Assembly: GCA_947499735.1 (NCBI GenBank)
Contig: CANMPP010000011.1
Location: forward strand, 1-38,692
Length of the DNA stretch: 38,692 nt
Source: an uncultured Pelagimonas sp.
GTDB lineage: Bacteria; Pseudomonadota; Alphaproteobacteria; Rhodobacterales; Rhodobacteraceae
Direction of reading: 5' to 3'
Shown here: piece by piece, positions 33,667 through 38,692 of the stretch
How positions within the stretch are numbered: position 1 is the first letter of the stretch
Layout: each line of letters opens with the position of its first letter
Made by a program: the position numbers and the translations under genes
Notes under the pieces: model-generated
Database searches by the model: none
What the model saw: only the letters and a program-made list of their open reading frames with translations
Told to the model about the DNA's origin: nothing

Positions 33667-34712
33667 CATAATGGCCGCGCAAATCCTTTTGCCAGCTCTT
33701 CAACAATAGCCGCCGCCGGTTTAGCATCCCCTGTCCGCCAGCTTTCGCCCGCCCACATAGATACGAAATCTTCGGCGCCTGCCGTGGCTGACTTTAGCGG
33801 CGCGAGTGCGGAAATTGCGAAAGGAAATGCCGCTACATTGTGGTTTATGGGGCCGATGTCGCGCACCAATTTGTTGACGAACCCGCGTGCCGGCCGCCCG
33901 GTGAACACGTTTGTGATCGCGGTTTCGCGGCTTTGTCCGCCCATCAATATGGACCGATGAAGCGGGGTGATTTTGGATTCTGGCGACTTCAAGAAACGCG
34001 TACCAACCTGAACACCTGATGCCCCTTCCCCCATCACGGCTTGGACCGCATGGGCGTCAGCAATGCCGCCCGCGGCAATAACGGGCACACGTCGTAGCTC
34101 TCTGGTAATCCGAGAAACCAATTCTGTGGTCGCCACCCTCTCCGGTATCTCGGTTTGCAAAAACAGGCCCTGATGGCCGCCAGCATCCTGACTTTGCGCG
34201 ATGACAGCATCACATCCGTTTTTCTCAAGGAAGACAGCTTCTGCAACGGTGGTGGCTGTGGCTATGATCTTTGCGCCGGTTTCGCGGATGCGGTCCATCA
34301 GCTGCGGTGCCGGAAGACCAAAGTGGAAACTTACGACCTCTGGTTTGATGGCAGATACGGCATCAACCATTGCAGTGTCTAATGCGTTTGGGAGGTTGCC
34401 TGTGGCATAATCGGGCGCGAGCGAAAGTTTATCATAGAACCCTTGCAACTCTTGCAACCAAACGGCCTCTTGTTTGGGATCATGATCTGTTTGTGGGTGA
34501 CAAAAGAAATTGAGGTTCAACGGCCCATCCGTTTTGGCCTTAAACCGCGCAACAGAAGCCAACAATTCTTTTGGCTTTAATCCTGCACAAGGAATGGAAC
34601 CAACCCCGCCTGCCCTTGCCACGGCGATTGCCAATTCCTCATCTTGCGCGCCTGCCATCGGGGCTTGGATTAGCGGAACCTGCGCAAGAATTTCTCTGAA
34701 GAATGAGTGCAT
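33666..34712 (-). CDS. Nitronate monooxygenase (2-nitropropane dioxygenase family)
   Basis: 348 residues, FMN-dependent TIM barrel. Marks: PLIQAPMAGAQDEELAIAVA at the N-terminus, DAVIAQSQDAGGHQGLF (FMN and active-site His region) and VIAAGGIADAHAVQAVMGEG, GVQVGTRFLKSPES. It oxidises alkyl nitronates to carbonyl compounds and nitrite; a minority of the family are enoyl reductases. Last gene of the caiB-gst-nmo unit, 9 nt after the GST stop. Confidence 0.9.
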   Translation of the reverse strand: MHSFFREILAQVPLIQAPMAGAQDEELAIAVARAGGVGSIPCAGLKPKELLASVARFKAKTDGPLNLNFFCHPQTDHDPKQEAVWLQELQGFYDKLSLAPDYATGNLPNALDTAMVDAVSAIKPEVVSFHFGLPAPQLMDRIRETGAKIIATATTVAEAVFLEKNGCDAVIAQSQDAGGHQGLFLQTEIPERVATTELVSRITRELRRVPVIAAGGIADAHAVQAVMGEGASGVQVGTRFLKSPESKITPLHRSILMGGQSRETAITNVFTGRPARGFVNKLVRDIGPINHNVAAFPFAISALAPLKSATAGAEDFVSMWAGESWRTGDAKPAAAIVEELAKGFARPL

Positions 34713-34721
34713 ATCGCCATC

Positions 34722-35414
34722 CTATGATTTTACAGAATCGGCCCCTTGATTAAACAAGACACTGTTATTTTCTGTTGTTGTTTTGCCCGAAAACTGGTGC
34801 TCTTTTAACAGATCGATTGCTGATACAACAGCTGGACGTTTCTTTATCCGGCCCCGCCAGTCCGCAACATGAGGAAACTGATCCAAATCGATACCCAACT
34901 TCTTACTGATGAAGGCCCAAGGGAAAGCCATCATATCAGCAATTGAATACGCCCCGAGAATATAATCTTGTTGCGCGAGGCGCCTGTCTAAAACGGCGAG
35001 GTTTCTTTCGGTTTCTTTTTTGTATCTGTCCAACGCATAAGGGTGGTCCCCTCCGGCATAGTTCACAAAATGGCTTAGCTGGCCTGCCATTGGGCCTTGG
35101 TTGCCCGCCTGCCAGAACAACCATTCATACATAGATTTGCGCTCCAACGGGGCTGTTGGTGCGAACTTCTCGTGTTTATCGGCCAGATAGATAAGGATCG
35201 CGCCGCTTTCAAACACGCTGACCGGTTCTTCTGGGTTGGTATGATCCACAATCGCGGGGATCTTTCCATTGGGGTTAATCGCAAGAAATTCAGGCGTTAG
35301 CTGTTCGCCTGCCGGTAAGTTCATAAGATGCGTTCGAAACGGAATGCCCAATTCGAACAACATGATCGCAATTTTCCAGCCGTTTGGCGTCGGGGAGAAG
35401 TAGAAATCAATCAT
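34722..35414 (-). CDS. Glutathione S-transferase, YfcG/Ure2-like
   Basis: 230 residues. DFYFSPTPNGWKIAIMLFEL, NPNGKIPAIVDH and the S-G in VFESGAILIYLADKH are typical of the nu-class YfcG group, which often have disulfide-bond oxidoreductase activity. C-domain: YEWLFWQAGNQGPMAGQLSH, GAYSIADMMAFPW. Its start overlaps the stop of the CoA transferase gene (ATGA), so the products are probably used together. Confidence 0.92.
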   Translation of the reverse strand: MIDFYFSPTPNGWKIAIMLFELGIPFRTHLMNLPAGEQLTPEFLAINPNGKIPAIVDHTNPEEPVSVFESGAILIYLADKHEKFAPTAPLERKSMYEWLFWQAGNQGPMAGQLSHFVNYAGGDHPYALDRYKKETERNLAVLDRRLAQQDYILGAYSIADMMAFPWAFISKKLGIDLDQFPHVADWRGRIKKRPAVVSAIDLLKEHQFSGKTTTENNSVLFNQGADSVKS

Positions 35415-36577
35415 GTCTTGTCGGCGGTGTTGATCGGGGTAAGGCCAAATTCCGCCAATACTTCATCCGTATGCTGGCCTAATGTTGGCGCGGGATGGCG
35501 GATAGACGTGGGTGTTTTCGAAAAATTCGAAGGATGCCGCGCCTGCCGCAGCATCCCTGCGATCGGATGTAGCGTTTCCACGACAATACCGTTCGCTTGC
35601 ACTTGCGGGTGTTGACGCATTTGACTGCGCGACAACACGGGCGCATTTGGTACGTTCTCTGCATCGAGGCGTTTGATCAAATCAGCTGAGGCAAATCCGC
35701 TGACCGCGTCTTGGATGGCTTCCAGACGCGCATCGCGATTGACCTCACGCAATTCGGGCGTAGAGAAACGGACATCGTCCAAGAGATCAAGTCGATCAAC
35801 CGCTGCCGCGAAGCCGCGCCATTGCTTGTCTTGCATGACCGCAATGCTAAGGAACCCATCAGCCACTTCGTAGATCAGATCAATGTAGGATTGCGCTTCT
35901 TCTTTCTCTAGCTCGTCGCCCACAAAAGTGTGGCCATTCATGTCCGAGCTCCACAAGAATGCGATTATAACGTCGAGCATTGAAATCTGGATGTGTTGCC
36001 CTTCGCCACTGCGTTCGCGCGCAAACAATGCCGATGCAATGGCCTGACTGGTTTGAATCCCGGTCAGTTTGTCAGGCAAAATTGTGCGCACCAAACGAGG
36101 CTGCGCTTCGTCAGATCCCGCTTGCACGGTGGTTAAAGCTGAAATTGCTTGGATTAAAGGATCATATACAGGGTTTTGCGCAAGTGGTCCAGTATGCCCA
36201 AAGCCTGCAATCGAAACATAAATTAACTCGAGGTTCAGGGCCGACAATGTGTCGTAGCCCAATCCCAGCCGCTGGGCGACGCCGGGGCGGAAGTTCTGGA
36301 TAAAGACGTCCGATTGCGCAGCCATTGTTTGAACAGCAGCCAATCCGTTCTCGGTTTTTAGGTCTATGGTGACAGATCTCTTATTGCGGTTGTTGTTGAG
36401 GAACGACGCAGACATCTCCGCGCGGCGGGTCGCAACATGCCGTGAAAAATCGCCACCATTGGGTTGTTCAATTTTGATAATGTCTGCACCTTGGTCGCCT
36501 AGGGTCATCGTCGCCAGAGGACCAGAAATTACTGTTGTAAGGTCAATGACGCGTACGCCGCTAAGTGGACCAGTCAT
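35411..36577 (-). CDS. CaiB/BaiF family CoA transferase
   Basis: 388 residues. LSGVRVIDLTTVISGPLATM, DIIKIEQPNGGDFSR, NNRNKRSVTIDLKTENG and the PVYDPLIQAISALTTVQ stretch with the probable catalytic Asp. GGAGA RBS. Its unit runs into a GST and nitronate monooxygenase, implying an acid-CoA step in the right-hand pathway. A hairpin at 36651-36675 separates it from the upstream hydrolase gene, so it may be partly read through from there. Distinct from the CoA transferase at 20445. Confidence 0.92.
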   Translation of the reverse strand: MTGPLSGVRVIDLTTVISGPLATMTLGDQGADIIKIEQPNGGDFSRHVATRRAEMSASFLNNNRNKRSVTIDLKTENGLAAVQTMAAQSDVFIQNFRPGVAQRLGLGYDTLSALNLELIYVSIAGFGHTGPLAQNPVYDPLIQAISALTTVQAGSDEAQPRLVRTILPDKLTGIQTSQAIASALFARERSGEGQHIQISMLDVIIAFLWSSDMNGHTFVGDELEKEEAQSYIDLIYEVADGFLSIAVMQDKQWRGFAAAVDRLDLLDDVRFSTPELREVNRDARLEAIQDAVSGFASADLIKRLDAENVPNAPVLSRSQMRQHPQVQANGIVVETLHPIAGMLRQARHPSNFSKTPTSIRHPAPTLGQHTDEVLAEFGLTPINTADKT

Positions 36578-36650
36578 GATGTTCTCCGCCAGTTAGTGCT
36601 GTCATTTCATAAGACTGACATGAATTATAGCTTTACAAAACTTGCATCGC

Positions 36651-36675
36651 CGCGGGCACAGATACGGTGCCCGCG
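36651..36675 (-). terminator. Hairpin after the MBL-fold gene
   Basis: CGCGGGCAC and GTGCCCGCG form a perfect 9-bp stem with a 7-nt loop, 10 nt beyond the MBL-fold hydrolase stop. On the minus strand a modest GTTTTG follows. It could be a partial terminator lowering expression of the downstream CoA transferase-GST-NMO genes. Confidence 0.6.
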
Positions 36676-36685
36676 ACAGAATGGT

Positions 36686-37621
36686 TTATGTTTTCGGGAA
36701 CAAGAACAAGTTCTGGATGTCGACCAGACCTGCCGCCAAGTAAGATGGGTACCGCTCCAAAATTGCGGCCTTCAACTCATCACCAGTTGCGGCTTTCGCA
36801 TAGGCCGCTTGGGTGTGGTCGAGATAGATCAACGCCTCATCAATCGCTTGGCGTGAGCCGGCGGTTGGGCCGTGGCCTGGCAGCACGAGGTCAAAGGACG
36901 TGTCATTCTGCATCTCAACAAGACCCGCTTTCCAGCCGTCAAAATTGCCGTGTCCACAGAATAGGTGACAATTATTGTACAGCATATCTTGCGCGATCAG
37001 GACCTTTTGATCTGGCAGATAGATCGTCATCATGTTGTCTGATTCAGCATCTGTTACATGGCGGAACTCAAACGTGACACCATCGATGACCTCTGTCGCG
37101 CCATGCTCGATCAAATGGGTCGGAACAACCTTGGTTGGCGGTACGTGCTCGCCAAGGGATTCGATGCTGATCTCGATGAAGAAATCCCCGAGCTGATCAA
37201 TCTCAGCCTGCGTTTCAACAAAGGAATAGATCGGAACATCGCGGAATTGATACGCACCGAACCAGTGGTCAGGGTGCAGGTGCGAAATGATCATCCGGTC
37301 AACAGTCTTGCCCGTTTTTTCCGCATAATCCCGAACTTCTTGGCCATAGATGACGGAACGTTGGCCATCCACAAACACCAAACGTTCTGGGGTTTCGATG
37401 ATATGTGTCGTGACACAACCTGTCAGATCAGGGCTTTGATAGCTGTGGATTTTCACATCACCAAAATCAGCAACAGTTACGATGCCATGTTCCAATGGAG
37501 TTGTGCCTTGACCAAGCGGGCCACCGCCAAGGATGTTCGCGCTGACGATGCTTGGGGATGCTAGCGTGGTTGCTGCTGTGCCGACTAGCATGCTGCGACG
37601 GTTCATAAGGAGTTTTGACAT
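36686..37621 (-). CDS. Tat-exported metallo-beta-lactamase-fold hydrolase
   Basis: 311 residues. A twin-arginine signal (N7-R-R-S-M-L12, hydrophobic stretch, cleavage near SIVSAN) predicts periplasmic location. The zinc motif is H114-L-H-P-D118-H119 in IISHLHPDHWFGAY; a further ligand lies in VLIAQDMLYNNCH (D of AQD) and VLPGHGPTAGS supplies the last His. Substrate unknown; related periplasmic enzymes cleave esters, lactones or thioesters. Two TetR-type operators lie just upstream. AAGGG RBS. Confidence 0.9.
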   Translation of the reverse strand: MSKLLMNRRSMLVGTAATTLASPSIVSANILGGGPLGQGTTPLEHGIVTVADFGDVKIHSYQSPDLTGCVTTHIIETPERLVFVDGQRSVIYGQEVRDYAEKTGKTVDRMIISHLHPDHWFGAYQFRDVPIYSFVETQAEIDQLGDFFIEISIESLGEHVPPTKVVPTHLIEHGATEVIDGVTFEFRHVTDAESDNMMTIYLPDQKVLIAQDMLYNNCHLFCGHGNFDGWKAGLVEMQNDTSFDLVLPGHGPTAGSRQAIDEALIYLDHTQAAYAKAATGDELKAAILERYPSYLAAGLVDIQNLFLFPKT

Positions 37622-37634
37622 ATCTGACCCTTGT

Positions 37635-37648
37635 CTATCAATTGGTAG
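37635..37648. promoter_or_regulatory. TetR-type operator, proximal, before the MBL-fold gene
   Basis: CTATCAATTGGTAG, 13 bp upstream of the start codon, overlapping the leader. Confidence 0.6.
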
Positions 37649-37693
37649 GTAGTTTCTGGATAACCGTGTCCTGACGATAGGTCAAGCGGCAGT

Positions 37694-37707
37694 CTACCAA
37701 TAGGTAG
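37694..37707. promoter_or_regulatory. TetR-type operator, distal, before the MBL-fold gene
   Basis: CTACCAATAGGTAG, about 59 bp (centre to centre) upstream of the proximal site. The two sites together may allow cooperative repression. Confidence 0.65.
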
Positions 37708-37758
37708 GCACCAACACATCAAGCTTTTGTGAACGTAATTCATCGCATGAACCGCATT

Positions 37759-37783
37759 CACTTTCAGTGCATCACTGAAAGTG
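37759..37783. repeat. 10-bp perfect inverted repeat
   Basis: CACTTTCAGT-GCATC-ACTGAAAGTG. No gene lies within 37708-37881. About 60 bp further on, GATTGGCGCCAATC (37847-37860) is a perfect 14-bp palindrome. Their role is unknown. Confidence 0.5.
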
Positions 37784-37881
37784 TAGAACGCTTGGCGGAA
37801 CGGCAACGACTTTTTGACCCATGTACTTGATGAGATGGTAGCACTTGATTGGCGCCAATCTTGTAAGCTTATTTAGCGTTA

Positions 37882-38406
37882 TTATGTCCAAGAGAGCAGG
37901 CCGATGGTTAAGCACCCGATGAACGCGGTCTCGGCGACCAACAAGGAAATTGCAGGGAGCCCGACGTTTATTACGTCCTTCAACGCGGTCTTCATACCTA
38001 CGGCCGCGATCGCAGTAAGAAGGGCCCAGCGAGATACTTAGGCGGCAAGAACAGTCCAGGAATTTGGGAATAACCCGAACGAATTCAACGCGACCAACAC
38101 CGCAAATGCTGCGACGAAACCCGGAACCAAAGGCGGACGATTTGCTGCGTCTTGATGGGTAGTGCTGACCCGTCTGATAACAACTGACGCCACAAGAATA
38201 ACAGGTGCGAGCATAGCTACGCGGATAAGCTTCACCACAGTCGCGACTTCGTCTGTGTCTTCAGAGATGGAAAATCCTGCGCCGACAACCTGTGCCACAT
38301 CATGGATGGTTGCGCCAATAAAGACACCTGCAAACTTTGCATCATAATCCAATGTGTCCGCGATTATTGGATAAATAATCATATTGCAGACGGATGCGAA
38401 CTCCAA
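37882..38406 (-). pseudogene. Decayed YeiH/UPF0324 gene
   Basis: Reading the minus strand from about 38395, the frame encodes MIIYPIIADTLDYD, then GATIHDVAQVVGAGFSISED and VVKLIRVAMLAPVI, all matching the intact yeiH at 4760-5848. An in-frame TAA at 38038-38040 interrupts it after SWTVLAA, but the same frame continues with VSRWALLTAIAAVGMKTALK to a stop at 37882-37884, matching the normal C-terminus. The N-terminal half is missing. Thus it is truncated and carries a premature stop. Confidence 0.85.
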
Positions 38407-38605
38407 CTGGGGGCATCATGAGATGAGAAACGCAGCGAATTTAGCTCCATTGAACCAAAACCGAACAAATTGAAGCGGTGATAGAACCCGTTGATTGCAT
38501 TTAGCGCCGAGGATTTGTTCAAATTACATAAGCACGCTTATACGAATTTAGGCCGCCTTTATCCTGCGACCGACAACGAACGGACCATTTTGCTTTTCAA
38601 GCTTA
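38407..38605. other. Unassigned segment between the yeiH remnant and the IS end
   Basis: About 200 bp in which I find no recognisable gene, though it replaces the missing first half of the yeiH copy. It may be the junction of an older insertion or deletion. Confidence 0.4.
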
Positions 38606-38692
38606 GGGTCAGGACTCATAACCAATATATGACGGTTGCGGCGAGAGCGATTGCGGACAGGAAGACCTTGGTGCAGCGGTCATAGCGGGTTG
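38606..38692 (-). mobile_element. IS5-family (IS427-like) insertion sequence, 3' end only
   Basis: Begins with the terminal repeat GGGTCAGGACTCA after a TA; the transposase stop is at 38616-38618 on the minus strand, and the remaining bases encode the same C-terminus (...VIYWL) as positions 3-116. One base differs from the left copy in the shared stretch. The element continues beyond the window edge. Confidence 0.85.

Noticed and set aside
38491-38685. 64-residue plus-strand frame near the right edge
   Set aside because: Runs antisense through the IS transposase end and shows no known domain.
1-38692. Functional composite transposon
   Set aside because: Only the 3' ends of the ISs are visible and the window may simply end at repeats; tdh, kbl and katA are ordinary chromosomal genes, so mobility is not shown.
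1-38692. tRNA, rRNA or CRISPR elements
   Set aside because: No cloverleaf with a CCA-adjacent acceptor, no rRNA core sequences and no regularly spaced repeats were seen on either strand.

Overview
The window looks like a chromosomal segment of a marine alphaproteobacterium of the Roseobacter group (Rhodobacterales). I infer this from the style of the Tdh/Kbl pair, the abundance of TRAP transporters and CaiB-type CoA transferases, and an IS5/IS427-like element whose 3' end appears at both window edges in opposite orientation. I could run no searches, so all family names come from reading motifs and lengths.

Left part (1-5848): an IS end, then a minus-strand threonine-degradation unit (XRE-cupin regulator, kbl, tdh), a catalase and a YeiH/UPF0324 membrane protein. 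A remnant of an aldoxime dehydratase sits directly upstream of yeiH.

Middle part (about 6000-27632): an aldoxime/nitrile catabolic island. It holds a heme aldoxime dehydratase (aldoxime to nitrile) with a GST; a LysR gene divergent from a TAXI-TRAP transporter, a nitrilase and a TauE/SafE exporter; a DctPQM TRAP transporter followed by an amidase and an IclR regulator; and a tightly overlapping operon caiB - crotonase - three nitrile hydratase subunits - second amidase. A TPR protein and a DUF2182 membrane protein follow. The nitrile hydratase has its beta subunit split into two genes in the order seen in thiocyanate hydrolase, and its alpha-type subunit carries the cobalt-type CTLCSC motif. 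Nitriles can thus go either to acid by nitrilase or to amide and then acid by hydratase and amidase, with CoA activation of the acid encoded in the same operon. A 15-bp palindrome (consensus TTCYAHAWTRTRGAA, with one looser copy) recurs five times before the units of this island and is the likely IclR operator.

Right part (27683-37621): a second cluster with a TetR regulator, flavin amine oxidase, SDR, ChrR-like cupin, two PPOX-type flavoproteins, two GSTs, a VOC protein, nitronate monooxygenase, a CoA transferase and a Tat-exported metallo-beta-lactamase-fold hydrolase. Five copies of a second palindrome (CTWCYAVTWGGTAG) lie in front of its transcription units and define a probable TetR regulon, possibly for handling electrophilic or nitro compounds. 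The right edge holds a decayed yeiH copy (truncated, in-frame stop) and the second IS end. I saw no tRNA, rRNA or CRISPR array.
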